Below, piece by piece: positions 25,766-34,061 of a DNA stretch of 64,000 bases. Under the pieces are notes generated by a model, which was given only the letters and a program-made list of their open reading frames with translations, had not been told where the DNA came from and did not search any database. Each line of letters opens with the position of its first letter. Position 1 is the stretch's first letter. Position numbers and translations under genes: made by a program. The stretch spans positions 8,141,501 to 8,205,500 of the forward strand of contig NC_009485.1 in NCBI RefSeq assembly GCF_000015165.1, in the 5' to 3' direction. Source of the stretch: Bradyrhizobium sp. BTAi1 (GTDB taxonomy: Bacteria; Pseudomonadota; Alphaproteobacteria; Rhizobiales; Xanthobacteraceae).

Positions 25766-26678
25766 CGAGCAACTCCAATTTACGCCGTGCACTCCCGAGT
25801 GCGCTTGCGCGGCGCCAAAAGTCAGCCCATGGATCAATCATTCCATCGAGCCTTTTGCGTATGTCTCGAAGAGTTACGCCATCCGGCCGCAATGTTTTGG
25901 AGCGCACCTCTTCCCAGAAGAGCGGAATCGACAACGAAGCGTTGGGCCGCGCTCTCACCGCATACGGCGGCGCAACGGTCTGTGCGTAAGCATTGCGGTT
26001 GATGTCGAAGAACACGCGTCCATGCCGCGAGCCAGTGCGCTGCTGCAGAGTTCGCTGACTTGGTTCCTCCATGACAACACGCATCGCGACCGCGCGAGCG
26101 AAGGCGCGCACTGACTCGAATGACTCAGTCCGCTTAAGAGGCACGATGACATGCAATCCTCGCGAACCGGTCGATTTGACATAGGCCGACAGCGTCAATT
26201 CTTGAAGGAGTTCATTGAGAGCTAATGCCGCTGCCCTAACCCAGTCGAACGCATCGGCTGAAGGGTCGAGGTCAAACACCATTTGATCTGGGCATTCGAG
26301 CTTGTCGACCCGGCTGATCCATATATGTGGCGTGATGCATGCCTGATTTGCCAAATACACCAGCACGGCCCCGTTATTGCAGATCACATGACGGGTTACG
26401 CCTCCTTGTTTCTTTTCAACTTCAATCGTTTTGACCCAGTCAGGAAAATAGGAGGGCACAGACTTCTGAAAAAACCCAACTTGTCCGATGCCATTCGGAT
26501 ATCGCTCCAAGGCAATTGGCCGATCACGCAGAAACGGAAGCATCCGCGGTGCCACCCACCGGTAATAGTCAATGAGCTCGTACTTGCTGATATGATCGTC
26601 CGAAAACAGCAACTTGGCCGGGTTTGTAACCGCTATTTCGTGTCCTTCAACACGCAATCGCAATTCGCTCGCGCCCAC
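25725..26678 (-). CDS. DNA ligase D polymerase/primase domain as separate protein
   Basis: 317 residues matching the LigD archaeo-eukaryotic primase-type polymerase. Visible motifs are TNPAKLLFSDDHISKYELID, the metal-binding VFDLDPS and the STGSRGLHVIVPL nucleotide-site segment. It adds nucleotides at broken ends. It begins directly after the stop of the ligase gene and overlaps the phosphoesterase gene. No Ku gene is in the window, so a chromosomal Ku would be the partner. Confidence 0.88.
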   Translation of the reverse strand: MGASELRLRVEGHEIAVTNPAKLLFSDDHISKYELIDYYRWVAPRMLPFLRDRPIALERYPNGIGQVGFFQKSVPSYFPDWVKTIEVEKKQGGVTRHVICNNGAVLVYLANQACITPHIWISRVDKLECPDQMVFDLDPSADAFDWVRAAALALNELLQELTLSAYVKSTGSRGLHVIVPLKRTESFESVRAFARAVAMRVVMEEPSQRTLQQRTGSRHGRVFFDINRNAYAQTVAPPYAVRARPNASLSIPLFWEEVRSKTLRPDGVTLRDIRKRLDGMIDPWADFWRRASALGSARRKLELLGVSVRVPQKAKFR

Positions 26679-27680
26679 TCAACCCTCCCGTATCACTTCT
26701 GACGGCAGCTTGTCGTCACGCAAACCGCGAAACCGTGGATGGCGGAGCCGGCCATCCTTGGTCCATTCCGTGAAGGCAATCTGTGCGACGAGCTCCGGTT
26801 TGACCCAGTAGACGCCTCGTTGCGGGATATCGTAGTCGGCAAATGGCGAGACATTCGTTTCGATACTTCGAAGTCGCTGCGCAAGAACTTTCAACATCGC
26901 GCTATCGAATCCGGTTCCAACCTTTCCCGCATAATGAAGTCGCTCGTCTCGGTACACTCCTAGCAGCAAATCCCCGAAGCCAATCCGATGTCCCTGGGGC
27001 TCTGTGTATCCGCCGACAACAAACTCCTGACCTTGCTCACACTTGAACTTCAGCCAGTCTCGCGTTCGTTTTGAGACATATTGGCTGTTGCCATTCTTAG
27101 CGATAATCCCTTCCCAGCCCTTGCGGCACGCTTCGCGGTAATAGGCTTCGCCATCCTTCTCACGATGCGCGGTGAATCTCAATCGGCGCCCGAATGGGAA
27201 TGCGTCGTGAAGCAGTGCTTTACGATGCCGAAGGGGTACGCGCCGCAAATCGTAACCGTTCCAGTACAGAAGGTCGAACAGGTACATATAGACCGGCACC
27301 TGTCGCAACAAGGAGCGAGATGGATTCTCGACCTGCATGCGCTTTTGGAGCTGCATGAAGCTCGTTATGCCGCCCGTGAATGCAACGATTTCACCATCAG
27401 CAATGAAAGAGTTCATCGCACACTGATTGAATGCCGGTGCAAGCTCGGGATATCTTTCATTCAGACGTGTCCTGTTACGTGACAACAATTCCAATTCGGT
27501 GCCGTGACTGAACACCAGGCAGCGCTCGCCGTCCCATTTCGGTTCGAAGAGCCAGTCCTCCCTGGAAAATCGCTCTTGCGTCAAGCTCGCCAGCATCGGC
27601 GCTATCCAACTTGGTTGCCGCCTCTTGCGTGCCCCGGTCCTTACCTCTTCAGGTAGCGCGGCCGAAAGCATGCCTGCCAT
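26679..27680 (-). CDS. ATP-dependent DNA ligase (LigD ligase domain)
   Basis: 333 residues from ATG 27680 (an in-frame ATG at 27734 is possible). The adenylation motif EPKWDGERC holds the catalytic Lys. Later motifs include FIADGEIVAF, EGIIAKNG and DWLKFKCEQG, and an OB-fold C-terminus. It seals nicks with ATP. It is first in a ligase, polymerase, phosphoesterase operon, whereas single-chain LigD proteins usually run phosphoesterase-ligase-polymerase or polymerase-phosphoesterase-ligase. Confidence 0.88.
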   Translation of the reverse strand: MAGMLSAALPEEVRTGARKRRQPSWIAPMLASLTQERFSREDWLFEPKWDGERCLVFSHGTELELLSRNRTRLNERYPELAPAFNQCAMNSFIADGEIVAFTGGITSFMQLQKRMQVENPSRSLLRQVPVYMYLFDLLYWNGYDLRRVPLRHRKALLHDAFPFGRRLRFTAHREKDGEAYYREACRKGWEGIIAKNGNSQYVSKRTRDWLKFKCEQGQEFVVGGYTEPQGHRIGFGDLLLGVYRDERLHYAGKVGTGFDSAMLKVLAQRLRSIETNVSPFADYDIPQRGVYWVKPELVAQIAFTEWTKDGRLRHPRFRGLRDDKLPSEVIREG

Positions 27681-27885
27681 GACATCTAATCCTATGCAGC
27701 GGCAGCGCCCGTGCTCACCAGGAATGAGTTGCATGATCGCCGCGATCCGGCCGCGGTGTCACGACATGTGGCAAATCATCCACCTATTCGAGCGCATAAT
27801 ATTGACCAGGAGAGCCGGTTGGCTGCGAAGCTGTGTGAAAAAACGTATGGGACAATCCTGTCCGGTTCAACGTGGAGACGCCACC

Positions 27886-28548
27886 ATGGTTTCCATTTTT
27901 CACACGGATTCAACAATCAAGCGTGATGTCGAAGATGAGATCAAGTACGATCCTTCAATCGACGACAGCAGCCATATTGCCGTTACTGTCAAGGATGGCG
28001 TGGTAACCCTTACGGGGTTCACGAAGAGCTACATGGACTCCTACTACGCCGAGAAAGCGGCAAAGCGGGTGTCCGGCGTCAAAGGAGTGGCCAACGACAT
28101 TCAGGTGCGGCTAGCCAGCGAACGGACCGACCCAGAAATTGCCGAAGAGGCTGTGAAGGCGATCAAGCGGGATTTGCCGACCACCGGCGACGATATCAAG
28201 GTCGTCGTAAAGAACGGTTACCTGACACTCGAAGGTGACGTGGAATGGTTCTATCAAAAGGAATGGGCTGAGCGTGCGGTTCGCTCGATCAAGGGCATCA
28301 AGTCAATTTCGAATCTCATTCACGTCAAGCCGCGCGTAAGTCCAAGCGATGTCAAACGCAAGATTGAGGACGCGCTGGTCCGCAGCGCCAAAGTCGACGC
28401 TGACAAGATTGTCGTTGACGTCGACGGCAGCAAGGTCACCTTGAGAGGAACGGTGCGATCCTGGGCGGAACGGCAGGAAGCGGAGCGCTCCGCGTGGGCC
28501 GCTCCTGGGGTCAGCAGCGTCACCAACAACATCGTGATCTCACCGTAG
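27886..28548 (+). CDS. Triple BON-domain protein
   Basis: 220 residues with three BON domains (HIAVTVKDGVVTLTGFTKSY; KVVVKNGYLTLEGDVEWFYQ; VDGSKVTLRGTVRSWAERQE). No signal peptide is seen. The ATG at 27886 has GGAG nine bases upstream. This is the closest intact relative of the truncated copy at 5030. No perfect TTGA-N6-TCAA lies directly upstream; only a lone TTGACC half-site near 27800. A strong terminator follows. Confidence 0.88.
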   Translation: MVSIFHTDSTIKRDVEDEIKYDPSIDDSSHIAVTVKDGVVTLTGFTKSYMDSYYAEKAAKRVSGVKGVANDIQVRLASERTDPEIAEEAVKAIKRDLPTTGDDIKVVVKNGYLTLEGDVEWFYQKEWAERAVRSIKGIKSISNLIHVKPRVSPSDVKRKIEDALVRSAKVDADKIVVDVDGSKVTLRGTVRSWAERQEAERSAWAAPGVSSVTNNIVISP

Positions 28549-28562
28549 TGTGCGCTTCTTTG

Positions 28563-28600
28563 TCGCTCCCGTCCCGAGACAACGGGGCGGGAGCGATTTT
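28563..28600 (+). terminator. Rho-independent terminator
   Basis: CGCTCCCGTCCCG pairs with CGGGGCGGGAGCG (one G-T pair) across a short loop and is followed by ATTTT. It starts 15 bases after the BON stop at 28548. Confidence 0.85.
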
Positions 28601-28738
28601 GATCAAACTGCGCGCGTCAGTTGGGGCGATTGGGGCGAGATCGGACCGAACAGTGAATGGCCGCCAATCAAATGATGCGCTCGACCCCGCGGGGCAAACG
28701 CCCGTCGCTGATTTGTAAAAACGGCGCCCATCATGAAA

Positions 28739-28752
28739 TTGATTAGCGTCAA
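28739..28752. promoter_or_regulatory. FixK/FNR-type box
   Basis: TTGATTAGCGTCAA, 60 bases upstream of the BON gene ATG at 28813. Confidence 0.7.
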
Positions 28753-28812
28753 TGTCTGACAAAAAGCGTATGCTTAAGAGTTTTACCGCACCGGTATTCA
28801 GAGGGGCTATCC

Positions 28813-29466
28813 ATGCGCGATGACCGCGAGGTTAAACGGGACGTCGAGGAAGAACTTCGGTGGGATCCGGCCATCGAAGCAACAGACATCGCGGTTGCGG
28901 TCAAAGATGGCGTTGTGACGCTCACGGGCTTTGTGCGAAGCTACAATGAAAAGCTGGAAGCTGAAGTGGCAGCGAAGCGCGTAACAGGCGTCCATGCAGT
29001 CGCCAATGATATCGAGGTGCGATTGCCGAGCATCACGGAGAGGCCTGATCCGGAAATCGCCCGGGATGCCGTCGCGGCAATCAAGGCTCAACTGCCGGGT
29101 TCCTGGGAGAACATCAAGATTGTCGTAAAGGCGGGCTGGGTCACACTCGAAGGTGAGGTCAGGTGGGATTACCAACGAAGCATTGCGGCGAACTCAATCC
29201 GCCGGTTGCGCGGCGTCAAGGGCATAAGCAACCTGATCACGCTGAAGGGCAACATCGCTCCCAAGGAGGTGAAAAGACGCATTGTTTCCGCGCTACACAG
29301 GAGTGCCCAGGTCGATGCTGAGCGCATTACGGTCGATACAAGCGGAAGCAAGGTCGTTCTCAGAGGTACTGTTCGTTCCTGGGCGGAGCGAGAGGAAGCA
29401 GAACGAGCCGCGTGGGCCGCTCCGGCAGTTACCGACGTCGAAAACCACATCACGGTTAGCAATTAA
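28813..29466 (+). CDS. Triple BON-domain protein
   Basis: 217 residues, three BON domains, same length and layout as the gene at 11303 (DIAVAVKDGVVTLTGFVRSY; IVVKAGWVTLEGEVRW; SGSKVVLRGTVRSWAERE). The ATG has GAGGGG nearby. It is preceded by a FixK-type box at good activating distance and followed after about 100 bases by an hsp20 gene, which may share its transcript. Confidence 0.88.
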   Translation: MRDDREVKRDVEEELRWDPAIEATDIAVAVKDGVVTLTGFVRSYNEKLEAEVAAKRVTGVHAVANDIEVRLPSITERPDPEIARDAVAAIKAQLPGSWENIKIVVKAGWVTLEGEVRWDYQRSIAANSIRRLRGVKGISNLITLKGNIAPKEVKRRIVSALHRSAQVDAERITVDTSGSKVVLRGTVRSWAEREEAERAAWAAPAVTDVENHITVSN

Positions 29467-29569
29467 GTATGGCGGCCGGCACGCTGAGTTGTGGCGACGC
29501 GGACGTGGGCCGAGGGTCTATTTTGCAATGACACACCAAGATACTCAACCATCGTAGGAGGGCTCAGTC

Positions 29570-30110
29570 ATGGCTGAAACGGAAAAAAGTCTGACGGTTC
29601 AAAGCGAAACGAAAACGAGTGAGAAGGGAGCGTTGGCTCAAACGTGGAGACCGTTTGAGAGCCTGCGCCGCGAGGTTGACCGCCTTTTCGACGAGTTTGA
29701 TCGAGGTTCCTGGCGCCTTCCCTTCCGTCGTTCGCTTTTCGATGCCGATCCTTTTTGGCGGCGGGAGCTGACTTTGGCCGCAACTCCGGCCGTTGATGTT
29801 GTCGAAAAAGACAATGCCTACGAAATCAGCGCGGAGCTTCCCGGACTTGATGAGAAGAATATCGAGGTCAAAGTGTCCAACAATACCTTGACCATCCGCG
29901 GCGAAAAACAAGAGGACAAGGAAGAAAAGAACGGGATATCATCTACGCGAGCGGCATTTCGGCTCGTTTGAGCGTCACTTCCGAATACCCGAGGGCGTTG
30001 ACGCCGACAAAATCGATGCCAGCTTCAAAAAGGGCGTGCTCACCGTAACGCGCCCGAAGGCACCCGGGGCGCAGAAGCCGGAAAAGAAGATTGAAGTGAA
30101 GGCCGTTTAG
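29570..30110 (+). pseudogene. Hsp20 small heat-shock protein, frameshifted
   Basis: The first frame (29570-29971) gives a normal N-terminus and half of the alpha-crystallin domain (PAVDVVEKDNAYEISAELPG; NNTLTIRGEKQEDKEEK). It then shifts near 29930. The remaining part (RERHFGSFERHFRIPEGVD, then FKKGVLTVTRPKAPG, ending KIEVKAV) continues in another frame to the stop at 30108-30110. A single-base correction would restore a protein of about 178 residues. An AGGAGG-like site precedes the ATG. As sequenced, the oligomer-forming C-terminal part is lost. Confidence 0.85.
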
Positions 30111-30399
30111 TGGCGATCCCTGCAAATTGTCCGTGTTTTCTGGGCAGATCGGAGCAAGCCGCGGCGGCTCATTGGCGTGCCCTTGCCAATCACGGATGAG
30201 GTGCACGCCGCCTCCGCGGATCGACGGACCTCCGCTGATGGTCCATGAACATCGTGGCCCCGGTACAAACGGGGCTCGTGAGCCGGCGGAACAGCCGCAA
30301 CCGCTCTCACGCGCCTTGCGCCTATCATCGGGCTACACCGATAAAACATCGACGTGGCTTGTTCCTGCTCAGTATCGCAATAACGGGCTGACTACGCGG
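30111..30399. other. Intergenic gap, no gene recognised
   Basis: 289 bases between convergent genes. A GGCCCCG...CGGGGCT stem-loop near 30253-30275 has no T-run. Small open frames here show no recognisable family. Confidence 0.5.
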
Positions 30400-30864
30400 C
30401 TACTTCCGGTTCGGCCAGCCGCTCGGAGACTCTGTCCTGGTTATGCTCGATTGTTCCGAGCATTTTGATCTGCCGTGAGCGGCGCGAGCCATCGCATCGG
30501 CAAGCTCATATTTGAACCGATCCGCGTAACCTTTGATCAGCGGTTTTCGAGCTGGAGGATCGATCACCCGATAGTCCCACCCATTCTTTTCCGCAAAACC
30601 GACGGCACTTTCGCAATCTGGGAACTCCAGACGAATCGAAGCAAAGGGATCACTGCTTCCGGTCCATCCCATCAACGGCTCGATGAACGGCGCCGCGCTT
30701 CGCTCAAACTCCAGTATCCAACGGCGCCGACCCGGAGCAGACTGGGTCACCGAGCGTTCGGTTCTGTATATCAGCACTGGCGGCACGCTTCCCGGCACGG
30801 CCATGTCAGTGCCAGGCAGCTTTGGCCATCCCTTGCAGCGATTGTGATCGCGATCCGCCGACAT
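30400..30864 (-). CDS. NDUFS4-like complex I accessory subunit paralogue
   Basis: 154 residues. The core (VLIYRTERSVTQSAPGRRRW, LEFERSAAPFIEPLMGWTGS, RLEFPDCESAVGFAEKNGW) matches the ETC complex I subunit family, the alphaproteobacterial counterpart of mitochondrial NDUFS4 (18-kDa subunit). The basic C-terminal tail beyond about residue 130 is not typical. It begins 6 bases after the grpE stop, so it probably belongs to the dnaK-clpB-grpE transcript. A housekeeping copy is expected elsewhere. A protective or assembly role for complex I under stress is inference. Confidence 0.75.
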   Translation of the reverse strand: MSADRDHNRCKGWPKLPGTDMAVPGSVPPVLIYRTERSVTQSAPGRRRWILEFERSAAPFIEPLMGWTGSSDPFASIRLEFPDCESAVGFAEKNGWDYRVIDPPARKPLIKGYADRFKYELADAMARAAHGRSKCSEQSSITRTESPSGWPNRK

Positions 30865-30870
30865 GAAGTA

Positions 30871-31416
30871 TCAATCTTGCAATATGGACCCGTGGTCGGT
30901 GGGTGGGTGCTTTTTTGACACGACCACTCGTGCTGGCCTCAACAAGCGGTCATGGATCATATAACCATCTTCCAGCACTCGCGTTATTATTCCCGGTGGA
31001 TGCGATGCGTCCTCTGCTTCCATTAGCGCCTCATGCAGGGATGGATCGAATCGTTGCCCGGACGCAGCGATCTTCTTGACGCCAAATCGCTCCAGCGTCT
31101 GGAGAAATAGTCGCAAGGTCGTCTCGACGCCTTCCAATAACGCATCATGCTGTGTAGATGGCACCGTTTTTCTTGCTTCGATCACACGCTGAAGATTATC
31201 GATAACCGGCAATAACTCGCGTGCGAATTCTGCGACGGCAAATTTGCGCGTATCCTCAGCCTTCCGATCAGCTTGCCGCCTCGCATTTTCGGCGTCGGCG
31301 AGCGCGCGCAGAAGACGATCCTTCAACGAAGCATTTTCGGACAAAAGCGTGGCGACATCGGTGGCTTCGGTGGCAACCGCCTCGTCTTCTATGCTATGCG
31401 GTGATGACATCGTCAC
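30871..31416 (-). CDS. grpE: GrpE nucleotide exchange factor
   Basis: 181 residues: an N-terminal coiled coil (about 25-75, LLSENASLKDRLLRALADAE) and the C-terminal beta-domain (KKIAASGQRFDPSLHEALME; VLEDGYMIHDRLLRPARVVV). GrpE releases ADP from DnaK. It lies 5 bases after clpB, forming a compact chaperone operon. The start is Met1 or Met3. Confidence 0.93.
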   Translation of the reverse strand: MTMSSPHSIEDEAVATEATDVATLLSENASLKDRLLRALADAENARRQADRKAEDTRKFAVAEFARELLPVIDNLQRVIEARKTVPSTQHDALLEGVETTLRLFLQTLERFGVKKIAASGQRFDPSLHEALMEAEDASHPPGIITRVLEDGYMIHDRLLRPARVVVSKKHPPTDHGSILQD

Positions 31417-31421
31417 AGATC

Positions 31422-34010
31422 CTATGCTGCCTGCGCCAATTTGGAGCCGTTCACTGCAATCTGGCCATCAAGCACGGTTACCTTGACCGTATCGCCATCT
31501 TTGATTTTTCCTGACAGAAGCATGCTGGCGAGCGGATTCTGGAGTTGTCGCTGAATGACGCGTTTGAGCGGTCGCGCGCCGTAGACCGGATCGTAACCGG
31601 TGTTGCCGAGCCACGTCTTCGCCTTGTCGTCGACTTCGAGCGTGATCTTGCGATCCGCCAGCAGCGACTGCAGATGCCGAAGCTGAATGTCGACAATCCG
31701 CTTCATTTCGCTGCGACCGAGCCGGTTGAACAAGATGATCTCATCGAGACGGTTGAGAAATTCCGGTCGGAAGGAGCGCCGCACCACCTCCATCACCTGT
31801 TCGCGCGCCTCCTCGGCCGGTTTTCCTTCGGGAAGCGCGGCCAGATATTCGGCCCCCAGGTTTGAGGTGAGCACGATGATCGTGTTGCGGAAATCGACGG
31901 TGCGGCCTTGTCCGTCGGTAAGCCGCCCGTCGTCGAGCACCTGCAGCAAGATGTTGAAAACATCGCTGTGTGCCTTCTCGACCTCATCGAACAAAATCAC
32001 CTGATACGGGCGCCTGCGGACGGCTTCCGTCAGGGAACCTCCTTCCTCATAGCCGACATAGCCGGGAGGCGCGCCGATAAGTCGGGCAACCGAATGCTTT
32101 TCCATGTATTCGGACATGTCGATGCGAACCATTGCCTGTTCGTCATCGAACAGGAATTCCGCAAGCGCCTTGCAAAGCTCCGTCTTGCCGACGCCGGTGG
32201 GGCCCAAGAACAGGAATGAGCCGATCGGCCGATGGGGATCCTGAAGACCGGCCCGTGCTCGCCGCACGGCATCCGCGACGACGACAATGGCCTGGTCCTG
32301 CCCCACCACGCGTTCACGCAGCTTATCTTCCATGTGAAGCAGTTTTTCGCGCTCGCCCTCCATCATCTTGTCAACCGGAATTCCAGTCCACCGCGACACG
32401 ACTTCTGCGATCTCCTCGGCGGTTACCTCCTGCTTGAACATCCGTCCTTGCGCGGGGGTCTCGGCGAGCTTCTTCTCCAGTTGCGGGATAATGGAATACA
32501 TAAGCTCGCCAGCACGCGTGAGATCGCCGCGCCGCTGCACGCTCTCCAGTTCGCTGCGTGCCTGATCGAGTTGCTCTTTGATTTTCTGCACGGAGGCGAG
32601 CTTTTCCTTCTCCGCCTTCCAAATCGAGGTGAGATCGGCCGATTTCTTTTCCAACTCGGCGATTTCTTGGTCGACTTTCTTGAGGCGCTCCTTCGACGCT
32701 TCATCTGTCTCTTTCTTCAGGGCCTCACGCTCGATCTTAAGCTGAATGATGCGGCGGTCGATTTCGTCGACCTCCTCCGGCTTGGAATCGGCTTCCATGC
32801 GGACGCGGCTAGCCGCCTCGTCCACAAGGTCAATGGCTTTGTCCGGCAAAAATCTATCGGTGATGTAGCGATTGGACAGGGTCGCGGCGGCGACAATCGC
32901 ACCATCGGTAATGCGAACGCCGTGATGGACCTCGTATTTTTCTTTGAGACCGCGCAAGATCGAAATCGTCTCCTCGACCGACGGCTCGCCAACAAACACC
33001 GGCTGGAAGCGTCGAGCGAGCGCCGCGTCCTTCTCGATATGCTTTCGGTACTCGTCCAGCGTCGTTGCGCCGATGCAGTGCAGTTCGCCACGCGCAAGCG
33101 CAGGCTTGAGCATATTGGAAGCATCCATCGCCCCTTCCGCCTTGCCGGCGCCAACCAGGGTGTGGAGTTCGTCAATGAACAGAATGACGTCGCCCGCGCT
33201 GCTAAGCTCCTGCAGCACGGCCTTGAGGCGCTCTTCAAATTCGCCTCGATATTTGGCCCCAGCCAGCAGCGCTCCAAGATCGAGCGCCAGCAGCCGACGG
33301 CTTTTCAAGGCTTCCGGCACATCACCCTTGACGATGCGTTGCGCCAGGCCTTCCACGATCGCCGTCTTTCCGACTCCTGGCTCGCCGATCAGAACAGGGT
33401 TGTTCTTGGTCCGTCGCGAAAGCACCTGAATGGTGCGCCGGACCTCTTCGTCACGACCAATAACCGGATCGAGCTTGTTCTGACGCGCCTCCTCGGTGAA
33501 ATCACGCGTATATTTCTTGAGCGCGTCATAGCCCTGTTCGGCCGATGCCGTGTCCGCGGTTCGCCCTTTCCGGATGTCACCGATCGCCTTGTTGAGCGCC
33601 TGAGGCGTGACACCTGCGCGCTTGAGGAGGTCGCCAACGGCGCCGCTCGCCATCGCCAGAGCCATCAACATATATTCGACGGTGACGTAGGCATCGCCGG
33701 CTTTCTGCGATAGCTGTTCGGCTTGATCGAACAACCGCGCCGCCTCCGGAGCGAGATAAATCTGGCCTGCGCCGCTGCCTTCGACTTTGGGCAGCCTTTG
33801 CAGCTCCTGTTCGGCCGCTTGTTTAACCTGGGCACTCGCCCCAGCGCCCGCAGCGGCATCGATCAGATTGAGGGCTAGCCGGTCTTCATCGTCCAGCAAC
33901 GCTTTCAGCACATGAACCGGCGTGAGTTGCTGGTGCCCGCTTCGTAGCGCGAGCGATTGTGCGGATTGCACCAGCGCTTTAAGCCGGTCGGTATATTTCT
34001 CGATCTGCAT
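31422..34010 (-). CDS. clpB: ClpB disaggregase
   Basis: 862 residues from ATG 34010 (MQIEKYTDRLKALVQSAQ). Clp_N repeats come first, then AAA-1 with GEPGVGKTAIVEGLAQRI, a coiled-coil middle domain (about 400-520), and AAA-2 with GPTGVGKTELCKALAEFLF. The long M domain and the lack of a ClpP-binding loop identify ClpB rather than ClpA. It is also not ClpK/ClpG, whose N-terminus carries an extra domain. With DnaK it resolubilises aggregates. It lies 51 bases after dnaK and shares its transcript. Confidence 0.95.
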   Translation of the reverse strand: MQIEKYTDRLKALVQSAQSLALRSGHQQLTPVHVLKALLDDEDRLALNLIDAAAGAGASAQVKQAAEQELQRLPKVEGSGAGQIYLAPEAARLFDQAEQLSQKAGDAYVTVEYMLMALAMASGAVGDLLKRAGVTPQALNKAIGDIRKGRTADTASAEQGYDALKKYTRDFTEEARQNKLDPVIGRDEEVRRTIQVLSRRTKNNPVLIGEPGVGKTAIVEGLAQRIVKGDVPEALKSRRLLALDLGALLAGAKYRGEFEERLKAVLQELSSAGDVILFIDELHTLVGAGKAEGAMDASNMLKPALARGELHCIGATTLDEYRKHIEKDAALARRFQPVFVGEPSVEETISILRGLKEKYEVHHGVRITDGAIVAAATLSNRYITDRFLPDKAIDLVDEAASRVRMEADSKPEEVDEIDRRIIQLKIEREALKKETDEASKERLKKVDQEIAELEKKSADLTSIWKAEKEKLASVQKIKEQLDQARSELESVQRRGDLTRAGELMYSIIPQLEKKLAETPAQGRMFKQEVTAEEIAEVVSRWTGIPVDKMMEGEREKLLHMEDKLRERVVGQDQAIVVVADAVRRARAGLQDPHRPIGSFLFLGPTGVGKTELCKALAEFLFDDEQAMVRIDMSEYMEKHSVARLIGAPPGYVGYEEGGSLTEAVRRRPYQVILFDEVEKAHSDVFNILLQVLDDGRLTDGQGRTVDFRNTIIVLTSNLGAEYLAALPEGKPAEEAREQVMEVVRRSFRPEFLNRLDEIILFNRLGRSEMKRIVDIQLRHLQSLLADRKITLEVDDKAKTWLGNTGYDPVYGARPLKRVIQRQLQNPLASMLLSGKIKDGDTVKVTVLDGQIAVNGSKLAQAA

Positions 34011-34061
34011 GGCGGTACTCTTGTTCCTGTCGACACGTTTCGTGAGAGACAAACCTCTCGG

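Noticed and set aside
28593..28604. TTGATCAA palindrome after the BON gene terminator
   Set aside because: The half-sites have no spacer, and it overlaps the terminator T-run; not an FNR-type spacing.
30127..30468. Plus-strand open frame after hsp20
   Set aside because: No start signal, no recognisable domain, and it overlaps the better supported complex I subunit gene on the other strand.
32232..33713. Long open frame antisense to clpB (493 codons)
   Set aside because: Low-complexity, Leu/Asp/Arg-rich translation without family features, opposite a clear clpB; a codon-bias shadow.
31422..34010. ClpK/ClpG of the classical stress-tolerance locus
   Set aside because: The protein starts with an ordinary Clp_N domain and has a full ClpB-type middle domain, so it is ClpB.
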